From Bacillota bacterium (GTDB lineage Bacteria; Bacillota; Clostridia; Oscillospirales; Oscillospiraceae): a DNA stretch of 37,513 nucleotides. Where the stretch lies: assembly GCA_029003235.1 (NCBI GenBank), contig JAQYBZ010000066.1, forward strand, positions 1 to 37,513. The letters run 5' to 3'. Below, piece by piece: positions 18,586 through 26,546 of the stretch; position 1 is the stretch's first letter, and every line of letters begins with the position of its first letter. The notes beneath the pieces were generated by a model. It was not told the DNA's origin, ran no database searches, and saw nothing but the letters and a program-made list of their open reading frames with translations. A program made the position numbers and the translations under genes.

Positions 18586-19916
18586 CCACTTTCCGCCGTT
18601 TTTGGCGGCAGAAAATTTGGAACATACCCTGTTACCACCAGCAGTCTGCGCACGCTGAGGAAGAAATTTATCAGGTGCGTCACGGCAAAACTGATCAGGT
18701 AGCCCGTAATGCCCAGCCTGGGCAGCAGGAAGAACAACCCCACCACGTCCAGAAAGGAGGTCAGGGTGTTATAGCGCACACTGTGCATCTGCTGTCCCAG
18801 CCCCTTGAGCATACCGTCCACAATGGCGTCCAGATAGAGAAACAGCAGCATGGGCGCAAACAGGCGGATATAGTATCCGGCATCGGCGCTGCCATAGACC
18901 AGCGCCCCCAGCGCCGGGCCCGCGGCGTAAAAACAGGCGGCCACGGCCAGCGCAAAGGCGCTGCTGAGGCGAAAGCACCGGTCGGTCAGATACCGGATGC
19001 GTTTGTGCCGTTTCCCGGCGGCGCACCGGGACAGCTCCGGCACCAGCAGATCGGACAGGGCATACAAAATGGACGCCGGCAGCATGATCAGGGGAAAGAC
19101 CATGCCGTGGATGGTGCCGTAAGCCGCGAGCCCCGACCGGCAGGCGCTGTGGCGCGCCAGCCCCCGGGGGATCAGGAACTGTTCAAAGGAGGACAGCCCC
19201 GCCCGCAGGCAGTCGTTGGCCGCCAAGGGCACACATAGACGCACCAGCCGCCTGCCCACACGCAGCCCCCGCAGGGGCGGCGTTAACCGCCGCTGGACGC
19301 AGAACAGGGCGTACAGCACCAGAAAGCTCAGCAGGCTGGACACGGAGCTGCCCGCCATGACGGCGCTGCACATGGCGCCCGTATCCGCTGCGCGGCGCAG
19401 CAGCACCATGGTCAGCCCGATGCCGGAAAAGCGCTCAAAGATCTCCACCGATACCAGCGCTCCCAGCCTGCCGCAGGCCGTACACCAGCCGCTCATAACG
19501 GAATTGAGGCAGGTAGCCGGCAAAAAAGCTGCCATGACGCGCAGGGCGTCGGCGGCACAGGCATTCTGCACCCAGCGGCTGGCCAGCGCATCAGCGCCAA
19601 AATAGAAGCCCAGCCCCACTGCGGTGCTGACAAGCAAGCCGTATTGAAGGCAGCAGCTTACCACCCTGCTGACCCCGCCGGGTCTGCCCCGGCCATACTC
19701 CTGGGCAGTCAGATACATGGCAGCCACCCGTACACCTGCCGAACCCAGCGTCATGGCAAGATAGCCCACGGTGAGGGTGAGCTGCAAAAGCCCCAGCCCC
19801 TCTGCGCCCAGGCGGTTGGACAAAAACACCTGAAACGCCGTGGAGACCGCCCGCAAAAACAGATTCACGCCGGTCAGCAGCAGCGCCCCTTTGGCAATGG
19901 ACAGACCCTTGGACAA
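18582..19916 (-). CDS. SpoVB/MurJ-like polysaccharide flippase (MATE-like), probable TTG start
   Basis: Multi-TM protein; LSKGLSIAKGALLLTGVNLFLRAVSTAFQVFLSNRLGAEGLGLLQLT as in stage V sporulation protein B; TTG at 19916 with GGGGTGA RBS. Confidence 0.82.
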   Translation of the reverse strand: MSKGLSIAKGALLLTGVNLFLRAVSTAFQVFLSNRLGAEGLGLLQLTLTVGYLAMTLGSAGVRVAAMYLTAQEYGRGRPGGVSRVVSCCLQYGLLVSTAVGLGFYFGADALASRWVQNACAADALRVMAAFLPATCLNSVMSGWCTACGRLGALVSVEIFERFSGIGLTMVLLRRAADTGAMCSAVMAGSSVSSLLSFLVLYALFCVQRRLTPPLRGLRVGRRLVRLCVPLAANDCLRAGLSSFEQFLIPRGLARHSACRSGLAAYGTIHGMVFPLIMLPASILYALSDLLVPELSRCAAGKRHKRIRYLTDRCFRLSSAFALAVAACFYAAGPALGALVYGSADAGYYIRLFAPMLLFLYLDAIVDGMLKGLGQQMHSVRYNTLTSFLDVVGLFFLLPRLGITGYLISFAVTHLINFFLSVRRLLVVTGYVPNFLPPKTAESG

Positions 19917-19920
19917 AACA

Positions 19921-19954
19921 TCACCCCTGCCCCAAGTATATGGGACAGGGGTGA
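19921..19954 (-). repeat. Inverted repeat overlapping RBS of SpoVB-like gene
   Basis: TCACCCCTGCCCCA-AGTATA-TGGGACAGGGGTGA (13/14). Confidence 0.8.
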
Positions 19955-20021
19955 ACAAGTGTCGGAAAAATTCTTCGCGCCGTTTCGGCAAACGCCGCCG
20001 CGCGGCGTCCCGGTTTCCCGC

Positions 20022-20753
20022 TCAGAACTCTCCGGCGGCATACATCAAGGCCGCCAGCGCACACAGGGGCGCGGTCTCACAGCGCAGGATCCGGCTGCCC
20101 AGGGTGCAGATACGAATGCCTTTTTCCTCAGCCTGACGCACCTCCTCCGCCTCAAAGCCTCCCTCGGGGCCGGTAATCAGCGCCGCCGTGGCAAAGGGCG
20201 CGGCCTCCATGGCCGCCCGGAAGGTGTTGGCACGTTCGTTTTCGTAAAACAGCACGGACAGCTCCGCCTGTGCCGCCCGGGACAGCGCCTGCTCGTAGGA
20301 GTCCGCCGCCGTGACCGTGGGGATACGTCCCCTGCCGGACTGCTCCGCCGCCGAGGCTGCGATCTTCTGCCAGCGCTCCAGCTTTTTGTCAAGGCTTTTC
20401 CCGTCAGGCCGGGAAACGCACCGGCGGCAGGGAAAGGCCACAATGGCGTCTGCGCCAAGCTCCGTTGCTTTCTGCACCACATGCTCCACCTTGTCCCCCT
20501 TTGCAAAGGCCATGTATACGGTGCAGCGCACCCGTGCCTCTGCCGCCGAGGCATCGGCACTGTGTACCACCAGACTGACGCAGCCATCGGACACGTCCGA
20601 GACCGTGCAGCGGTAATCCGTGCCGCTGCCGTCGCAGACCGTCACGGCGTCGCCGTTTTTCAGGCGCAGCACCCGGGCATGGGCGGCGTTTTCCCCGGTG
20701 AGGGTGACAAAGCCGGTTTTCGGATCAATGGAATCAAGAAAGAACTTTGGCAC
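20022..20753 (-). CDS. rsmE: 16S rRNA (uracil1498-N3)-methyltransferase
   Basis: HARVLRLKNGD, KATELGADAIVAF, ITGPEGGFEAEEV, LGSRILRCETAPLCAL. Confidence 0.95.
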   Translation of the reverse strand: MPKFFLDSIDPKTGFVTLTGENAAHARVLRLKNGDAVTVCDGSGTDYRCTVSDVSDGCVSLVVHSADASAAEARVRCTVYMAFAKGDKVEHVVQKATELGADAIVAFPCRRCVSRPDGKSLDKKLERWQKIAASAAEQSGRGRIPTVTAADSYEQALSRAAQAELSVLFYENERANTFRAAMEAAPFATAALITGPEGGFEAEEVRQAEEKGIRICTLGSRILRCETAPLCALAALMYAAGEF

Positions 20754-20768
20754 GGTCGTCTCCTTTGT

Positions 20769-21644
20769 CTATTCCGTGATGTGGGCGTGGTTGTTGATAT
20801 GGTCAATGCAGTAACAGCGGTAGCCTGCGCATTTGGAGCAATAGCGGAACTCCAGTCCGGGATAGTCCGTGTCCGTCCGGCCGCAGACCGTACACTTAAA
20901 CCGGTAGGGCTTCTGTCCGCCGCCGGTACGGCCGCCGTGCTTGACCCAGTCGGGATAGACCTTTTTGGCCTGTTTGGGACGGCTGGCACGGTAGCGCAGC
21001 TTGTCCGGCAGCAGTGCCGCCGACTCTTTGCCGAAGAAGAGGAAGAAATTTGCAATGGCCAGAATGGGGAACATCCAGCCCAGGTACAGCGAGTGCATCA
21101 TGATCATGGTCACCACGCCCCGGATGGTCTCAATGAGCATAAGGCCAAGGTCGATCCACGCCAGCCATTTGATCTTGATGGGCAGGATAAAATAAAGCCG
21201 CACGGTGAGATCCGGCGCAAGGCAGGCCACCGCCAGGAAAATGGAGAGGTTGAGGTAATAGGCCGTGGCCGTGCCGCCGAAGATGAGAGCCGCCACATCC
21301 ATGATCACAACGCCGGTCAGATAGTAGAGGTTGAAGCGCAGCACGCCCCAATACTGCTCCAGCATCCTGCCGAACTGGAAGTACAAAAACAGGGACAAAG
21401 CGCCCCAGAACACGCCCTGCTCCCACATATAGACGAAAAGAAAGCTCAGCAGCCGCCATACCTGGCCGTGGAGAATGGCCGCGCGGTCAAAGCACAGCAG
21501 CTTGTAGACCGTCAAAGAAGGGTCAACGGCAGTGATAAAATAGACCAGAACATTGCCGATGGCGATATAGAGCATGAGATTTGCCACGCCCTGGTTCCGG
21601 TGGTTGTAAAAAAAGCGGTTCATATTTCGCCGCAAATTGGACAT
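20769..21644 (-). CDS. Rhomboid-fold-like membrane protein with C-terminal Cys-rich zinc-binding tail
   Basis: Six or so TM helices, rhomboid-like HGQVWRLLSFLFVY; no GxSG; tail CTVCGRTD...CSKCAGYRCYCIDHINNH. Confidence 0.65.
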   Translation of the reverse strand: MSNLRRNMNRFFYNHRNQGVANLMLYIAIGNVLVYFITAVDPSLTVYKLLCFDRAAILHGQVWRLLSFLFVYMWEQGVFWGALSLFLYFQFGRMLEQYWGVLRFNLYYLTGVVIMDVAALIFGGTATAYYLNLSIFLAVACLAPDLTVRLYFILPIKIKWLAWIDLGLMLIETIRGVVTMIMMHSLYLGWMFPILAIANFFLFFGKESAALLPDKLRYRASRPKQAKKVYPDWVKHGGRTGGGQKPYRFKCTVCGRTDTDYPGLEFRYCSKCAGYRCYCIDHINNHAHITE

Positions 21645-21712
21645 ACGATCACTTCCCTGGGTCATTGTACCCGCTTTGCCGGCATTTGTCTACCAAAAAA
21701 GTGTAAACTTTC

Positions 21713-21741
21713 TTGCAAACCACGGACAATAATGGTATGAT
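21713..21741 (+). promoter_or_regulatory. ahcY promoter (TTGCAA-17-TATGAT)
   Basis: TTGCAA 21713-21718, TATGAT 21736-21741. Confidence 0.55.
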
Positions 21742-21770
21742 AGGCGCAAGAAATATGGGAGGCTATGTCC

Positions 21771-23030
21771 ATGAGTATCATTAAAGACCCGTCTCTTGCC
21801 GAATCCGGCAGAATGAAAATCAAATGGGTAGAAGACTATATGCCCGCCCTGGGCGCCATCCGCGCCCGGATGGAAAAAGAGCAGACCTTCGCCGGGCTGA
21901 AGATTACCATGTCCATCCACATGGAAGCCAAGACCGCCTATCTGGCCACCTGTCTGCAGGCTGCCGGTGCCGAGGTACACGCCACAGGCTGCAATCCCCT
22001 GTCCACGCAGGATGACGTGGCCGCCGGCCTTGCTTCCCTGGGGGTGCAGACCTACGCAAAGCACGGCGTCAGCGCCGAGGAATACCGGGAGCTGCTGGTG
22101 GCGGCTCTGCGCTGCCGTCCGGATCTCATCATCGACGACGGAGGCGATCTGCTGGAGCTGCTCACCGGCGACTATAAAGAGCTGGGCGAGAACATCATCG
22201 GCGGCGCGGAGGAGACCACCACGGGCATTCACCGCCTGCGTGCCCGGGCAAAGGCCGGGCTGCTGCCCTTCCCCATGATGGACGTCAACGACGCCAAGTG
22301 CAAGCACTACTACGACAACAAATACGGCACCGGCCAGAGCGTGTGGGACGCCATCATGCACACCACCAATCTGCTGGTCGCCGGAAAGACCGTAGTCGTG
22401 GCGGGCTACGGCTACTGCGGCAGAGGCGTGGCCATGCGGGCAAAGGGCATGGGCGCCAACGTCATCGTCACGGAAATCGATCCCATCAAAGCGCTGGAGG
22501 CGTCCATGGAGGGGATGCGCGTCATGCCCATGGACAAAGCCGCCAGCGAGGGTGATCTGTTCATCACCACCACCGGCTGCCGGGACGTGATTACGGCGAA
22601 GCATTTTCAGGTCATGAAAAACAATGCGTTCCTGGCCAACGCTGGGCATTTTAATGTAGAGGTCAACGGCGAAGAGCTGGAACAAATGGCCGTGCGGGTC
22701 TTCCCCCGGCGGCAGGACATTATGGGCTACGAGCTGCCCGACGGCCGGGTGCTGAATCTGCTGGCCGAGGGACGGCTGGTGAATCTGGCCTCCGGAAACG
22801 GCCATCCGGCGGAGATCATGGACATGAGCTTCTCCATTCAGGCGCTGGCACTGGAGTACATGAAGAACCACGGCGCCCATTTGGAAAAGGCCGTCTACGA
22901 CATCCCCCGACAGATCGACGACACCGTATCTCTGCTCAAGCTGCAGGGCATCGGCATGGAAATTGATCACCTGACTCCGGCGCAGGAGCAGTATCTGGCC
23001 GGCTGGGAGGTTCAATTTCCCCAAAAGTGA
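21771..23030 (+). CDS. ahcY: Adenosylhomocysteinase (S-adenosylhomocysteine hydrolase)
   Basis: MSIHMEAKTAYLA, GCNPLSTQDDVAAGL, GGAEETTTGIHRL, YGYCGRGVAMRAKGMGA NAD-binding motif. Confidence 0.95.
   Translation: MSIIKDPSLAESGRMKIKWVEDYMPALGAIRARMEKEQTFAGLKITMSIHMEAKTAYLATCLQAAGAEVHATGCNPLSTQDDVAAGLASLGVQTYAKHGVSAEEYRELLVAALRCRPDLIIDDGGDLLELLTGDYKELGENIIGGAEETTTGIHRLRARAKAGLLPFPMMDVNDAKCKHYYDNKYGTGQSVWDAIMHTTNLLVAGKTVVVAGYGYCGRGVAMRAKGMGANVIVTEIDPIKALEASMEGMRVMPMDKAASEGDLFITTTGCRDVITAKHFQVMKNNAFLANAGHFNVEVNGEELEQMAVRVFPRRQDIMGYELPDGRVLNLLAEGRLVNLASGNGHPAEIMDMSFSIQALALEYMKNHGAHLEKAVYDIPRQIDDTVSLLKLQGIGMEIDHLTPAQEQYLAGWEVQFPQK
23010..23029 (+). repeat. Left copy of direct repeat bounding decayed island (candidate attL)
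   Basis: GTTCAATTTCCCCAAAAGTG; AATTTCCCCAAAAG identical to 25093-25106. Confidence 0.75.
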
Positions 23031-23104
23031 CAGAATATAGATAACATGTTCAAAGGTTGAGTTGCTCAGACAAAACCGAAAGGCAGGCGCCACCCTATCC
23101 GCCT

Positions 23105-23263
23105 ATGAATAAGATAACACAGGACATGCGGTCTAAGCAACAGATGGCAGAGCTGGAGGGTGTTACCTAGAAACTCAACGCAGATAATTAACTGGAATGG
23201 GTTGGTCGGATGAACAACATTCGCAACAGAGCCTCAGAAATAAAAACATCAATTTGATTAACA
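23105..23263 (+). pseudogene. TnpV-like transposon protein remnant with two internal stops
   Basis: Translation MNKITQDMRSKQQMAELEGVT*KLNADN*LEWVGRMNNIRNRASEIKTSI resembles the C-terminal part of clostridial TnpV (from memory). Confidence 0.55.
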
Positions 23264-23277
23264 CCTAAAACAGAAAT

Positions 23278-23308
23278 GGCGGCAGGGGAAAATCCTTGCC
23301 GCCGCTTT
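23278..23308 (+). terminator. Hairpin downstream of TnpV remnant
   Basis: GGCGGCAGGG-GAAAAT-CCTTGCCGCC followed by GCTTTTCC. Confidence 0.55.
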
Positions 23309-23417
23309 TCCGTCTATCATGTTAAAATCCTACCACATACAGTGTAATTGTTTTATCAGTTTGGCGCAAAGGCCGTCAATTCTCAATGAGATCTGGCGGT
23401 CTTTCGCCTTTTAGAAA

Positions 23418-23639
23418 TTAATCATCTTTTTCTTCAGGGCTGTATTCCAGTATATCGCCCGGTTGGCATTGCAGGACATCACATATCGCAGCCAATGTTG
23501 AAAAACGGATGGCACTGATATGCCCGTTCTTCATCTTGGAAAGATTTACATTTGCAATGCCTACTTTTTCCGATAATTCATTCAGGCTCATTTTTCTGTC
23601 CGCCATTACACGGTCAAGTCGTAAAATAATATGTCCCAT
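23418..23639 (-). CDS. XRE/Cro-C1 family HTH regulator (YozG-like)
   Basis: 73 aa; MSLNELSEKVGIANVNLSKMKNGHISAIRFSTLAAICDVLQCQPGDILEY. Confidence 0.88.
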   Translation of the reverse strand: MGHIILRLDRVMADRKMSLNELSEKVGIANVNLSKMKNGHISAIRFSTLAAICDVLQCQPGDILEYSPEEKDD

Positions 23640-23651
23640 TTGTCCGCCCCC

Positions 23652-24413
23652 TTATAATGTTTCGTCCGATTCTTTTTGGAGCCGAACACCGTACTTAAAT
23701 ACAGTTACCAGACACATTGTTACGGCAAAAGCGATTAAAACACCCCACTGGATGCTGATTCCGACGTCTCTTCCGGCAGACAGGAAAGCTGTTGAAAGTG
23801 TTTCGCCAACGGTGGCAAAAATCGCAACGGGAAGAAGCGAAAAACCGAATGCTTTCATCCTTTTCACAAGTTCGTCGCAGAACGGAGAGTCACACTTCGC
23901 AAGCACGGCAAAAAGCCTTTTCAGCATATATAAAGCTGCGGCTACAGAAGCAACAAACAAGGTGAGGAATATAAGAACTGACACCAAATCTGTTGAACGA
24001 TACTCGGCAGGCGATGACTTGGCTTCCATTACCTTTGTATTTCCATCGGAATAGATTTTAGCGGAAGAATATGACTGGTTGAAAAATGATAATTCTGTAT
24101 TAAAGTCCTGATTTTCGGGTGGAGTAATTTTATCACTTTCATCACTTAACATTTCCTCGGGACTTGTGTCTCCCGCATAAGAAAAACTGTCTACAAGAAT
24201 GCCCCAGAGAGAATCGAAATTCTTTTCGTTAATCCTGAATTCAGCATTATTGGTAACACGAACCGTTAGTGCATCCTTGGGAAGTGAAGCCACAAAAATT
24301 GTAGCTGCCAAGCTCACAGCAGTTGCTAAAATTGCTATAACCATCAATACAGTCATTGCAATCTTACCTACTTTACCGAACTTGTGGAAATTTGAAAGAG
24401 TTTTTGAATTCAT
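23652..24413 (-). CDS. DUF2975-like multi-TM membrane protein
   Basis: Multi-TM protein with GISIQWGVLIAFAVTMCLVTVFKYGVRLQKESDETL tail, directly upstream of a small XRE gene. Confidence 0.65.
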   Translation of the reverse strand: MNSKTLSNFHKFGKVGKIAMTVLMVIAILATAVSLAATIFVASLPKDALTVRVTNNAEFRINEKNFDSLWGILVDSFSYAGDTSPEEMLSDESDKITPPENQDFNTELSFFNQSYSSAKIYSDGNTKVMEAKSSPAEYRSTDLVSVLIFLTLFVASVAAALYMLKRLFAVLAKCDSPFCDELVKRMKAFGFSLLPVAIFATVGETLSTAFLSAGRDVGISIQWGVLIAFAVTMCLVTVFKYGVRLQKESDETL

Positions 24414-24445
24414 GAGAATACCTCCTACGCAAAGCGTAAATTATT

Positions 24446-24460
24446 TAACGATTATCGTTA
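24446..24460. promoter_or_regulatory. Perfect palindrome, candidate operator of the XRE regulator
   Basis: TAACGATTATCGTTA just downstream of the -10 element. Confidence 0.65.
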
Positions 24461-24467
24461 TGCCCAT

Positions 24468-24496
24468 AGTATACCCTGTTATCATCGTTTTGTCAA
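24468..24496 (-). promoter_or_regulatory. Promoter of DUF2975-like/XRE operon (TTGACA-17-TATACT)
   Basis: Minus-strand TTGACA 24496-24491, TATACT 24473-24468. Confidence 0.75.
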
Positions 24497-24566
24497 GCGA
24501 TTTTTAATGTTTTTCGTTAAATTTTTTATGTTTTCTTAAATGGCAGTTCATTTTGGACATCAACGT

Positions 24567-24603
24567 AAAGACCGTCAGGTCTCGTTTGCGTCTGACGGTC
24601 TGA
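24567..24603. terminator. Inverted repeat, terminator-like
   Basis: AGACCGTCAG (24569-24578) / CTGACGGTCT (24592-24601), 10 bp perfect. Confidence 0.45.
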
Positions 24604-24674
24604 TTATTCATTGCCCGATCTTAGAAAAAAGAAGGGACAGCTTGAAGCAGCGATATCCAATCCGGTAAAAATCT

Positions 24675-25121
24675 GCGTGACGCAGACGGCAGTCTGAAGC
24701 GCTTTATTCCGGAGGATGTGAAGGTGCTGACCGATGCGCTTGCCGAAACAGAAACGCTACTGCAAAAGTCAGCGGATAATAGGCACAGTCAGATGTACGC
24801 TATCCGTGACATTGTGGAAACTAAGGAAAGACTGTTGTCATTTGGATAGTATGCCGACAATGCCGTACCCGGTGTACTTAAATCGCTGATACAAGTCTTT
24901 GTGGAGCGTATTTATGCTGCCGGAGGAAAATGATACGCAACACTGTCACATCTTCATGAAAGGTTGCTCGAAAGAAGATTATGATGACTTCATCCGGGCA
25001 ACCGGTTACATAGAAAACGCACAGGAACCCGGAGCTGTCACATCCGTTTTTTCTGTGTGTGATTCAGATGAGTGTTGTAACACCTACAGTTTAATTTCCC
25101 CAAAAGCGGCGAAAAGCCTTG
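24675..25121 (+). pseudogene. Decayed C-terminal region of a recombinase-like mobile-element protein
   Basis: LRDADGSLKRFIPEDVKVLTDALAETETLLQKSADNRHSQMYAIRDIVETKERLLSFG*YADNAVPGVLKSLIQVFVERIY then frameshifted HCHIFMKGCSKEDYDDFIRATGYI and ...FNFPKSGEKP*; stops and frameshifts throughout. Confidence 0.45.
25089..25108 (+). repeat. Right copy of direct repeat bounding decayed island (candidate attR)
   Basis: GTTTAATTTCCCCAAAAGCG; 18/20 to 23010-23029. Confidence 0.75.
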
Positions 25122-25146
25122 ACAAGCGGCGAAAAATCGCTATAAT
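25119..25146 (+). promoter_or_regulatory. metK: metK promoter (TTGACA-16-TATAAT)
   Basis: TTGACA 25119-25124, TATAAT 25141-25146, just upstream of the SAM aptamer. Confidence 0.75.
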
Positions 25147-25166
25147 GTAATCGAACAAGTGAATAA

Positions 25167-25259
25167 CCTTATCAAGAGTGGCGGAGGGACCGGCCCTATG
25201 AAGCCCAGCAACCTGCGTAAGAAAGGTGCTAATTCCGGCGAGTAAATCGGCAGATGAGG
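25167..25259 (+). ncRNA. SAM-I (S-box) riboswitch aptamer
   Basis: CTTATCAAGAGTGGCGGAGGGACCGGCCCTATGAAGCCCAGCAACC...GGTGCTAATTCCGGC...GATGAGG; P1 CCTTATC/GATGAGG pairs. Confidence 0.96.
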
Positions 25260-25270
25260 ATTGTATTTTT

Positions 25271-25300
25271 CAGGCTCTGCTGTGGCAGAGCCTGTTTTTT
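25271..25300 (+). terminator. Expression-platform terminator of SAM-I riboswitch
   Basis: CAGGCTCTGC-TGTG-GCAGAGCCTG-TTTTTT. Confidence 0.93.
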
Positions 25301-25319
25301 ATGAAAGGACGTATGTGTG

Positions 25320-26480
25320 ATGATGAAACGTATTTTTACTTCCGAATCCGTGACGGAAGGCCATCCCGACAAAGTATGCGACCAGATCTCCGACGGCGTT
25401 CTGGACGCCATTCTCTCCAAGGATCCCAACGCCCGCGTCGCCTGCGAGTGTGCAGCCACCACCGGCATGGTGCTGGTCATGGGCGAAATCTCCACCAACT
25501 GCTATGTGGACATCCCCAAAGTTGCCCGGGAGACGCTGAAAAAGATCGGCTACGACAGCCCCGAAGCCGGATTCAACGGCAACACCTGCGCCGTTCTGAC
25601 AGCCATTGACGACCAGTCCGCCGACATCGCCATGGGCGTGGACAGCTCCTATGACGAGGCCGACACCACCGGCGCCGGCGATCAGGGCATGATGTTCGGT
25701 TTCGCCTGCGACGAGACGGAAGAGCTTATGCCCGCTCCCATCTATTATGCCCACAAGCTGTGCCGAAAGCTCACGGAGCAGCGCCGGAGCGGCGCTCTGG
25801 GCTGGCTGCGCCCCGACGGCAAGAGCCAGGTATCCGTACAGTACGGTGAAAACGGCCAGGTAGAGCGCATCGACACCGTGGTGGTCTCCACCCAGCACGC
25901 CGCAGACATCTCCATTCAGGATCTGCGTGAGGCCGTGATCGAGCAGGTCATCAAGCCCACTCTGCCTGCCCGCCTGCTGGACAACGACACCCGCTTCTAT
26001 GTCAATCCCACCGGCCGGTTCGTTCTGGGCGGCCCGGCGGCAGATTCCGGTCTGACCGGCAGAAAGATCATCGTCGATACCTACGGCGGCTACGCCGCCC
26101 ACGGCGGCGGCGCATTCTCCGGCAAGGATCCCACCAAAGTTGACCGCAGCGCCGCCTATATGGCCAGATATATTGCCAAGAACATCGTCAAGGCCGGTCT
26201 TGCCCGGAAGTGCCAGATCGAGCTGGCCTACGCTATCGGCGTGTCCCAGCCCGTGTCCGTTCTGGTGGATACCTTCGGAACGGGAACCCTCAGCGACCTG
26301 CGCCTGAGCGAGCTGGTGCGCCAGTGCTTCGACCTGCGTCCGGCCGCCATTATCTCGGCGCTGGATCTGCGCCGTCCCATCTACCAGCAGACCGCCGCCT
26401 ACGGTCATTTTGGCCGCAGCGACCTGGATCTGCCCTGGGAAAAGACCGACGGCGTGGAAAAGCTGCTGGAAAAGGTGTAA
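25320..26480 (+). CDS. metK: S-adenosylmethionine synthetase
   Basis: [51 protein letters not shown]. Confidence 0.97.
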   Translation: MMKRIFTSESVTEGHPDKVCDQISDGVLDAILSKDPNARVACECAATTGMVLVMGEISTNCYVDIPKVARETLKKIGYDSPEAGFNGNTCAVLTAIDDQSADIAMGVDSSYDEADTTGAGDQGMMFGFACDETEELMPAPIYYAHKLCRKLTEQRRSGALGWLRPDGKSQVSVQYGENGQVERIDTVVVSTQHAADISIQDLREAVIEQVIKPTLPARLLDNDTRFYVNPTGRFVLGGPAADSGLTGRKIIVDTYGGYAAHGGGAFSGKDPTKVDRSAAYMARYIAKNIVKAGLARKCQIELAYAIGVSQPVSVLVDTFGTGTLSDLRLSELVRQCFDLRPAAIISALDLRRPIYQQTAAYGHFGRSDLDLPWEKTDGVEKLLEKV

Positions 26481-26501
26481 ACGTCTCTACTGTTGAAAAA
26501 G

Positions 26502-26540
26502 AAACCCGCTGCAAGACTTTTTCTTGCAGCGGGTTTTCTT
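26502..26540. terminator. Bidirectional terminator between metK and SDR gene
   Basis: AAACCCGCTGCAAGA-CTTTT-TCTTGCAGCGGGTTT. Confidence 0.85.
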
Positions 26541-26546
26541 GCGTCT

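Noticed and set aside
19644-21740. 698-aa plus-strand ORF
   Set aside because: Runs antisense across the flippase, rsmE and rhomboid-like genes; no coherent domain.
24899-25150. 83-aa ORF MWSVFMLPEEN...
   Set aside because: Only part of a frameshifted remnant; its end runs through the metK -35/-10, so it is not treated as an intact gene.
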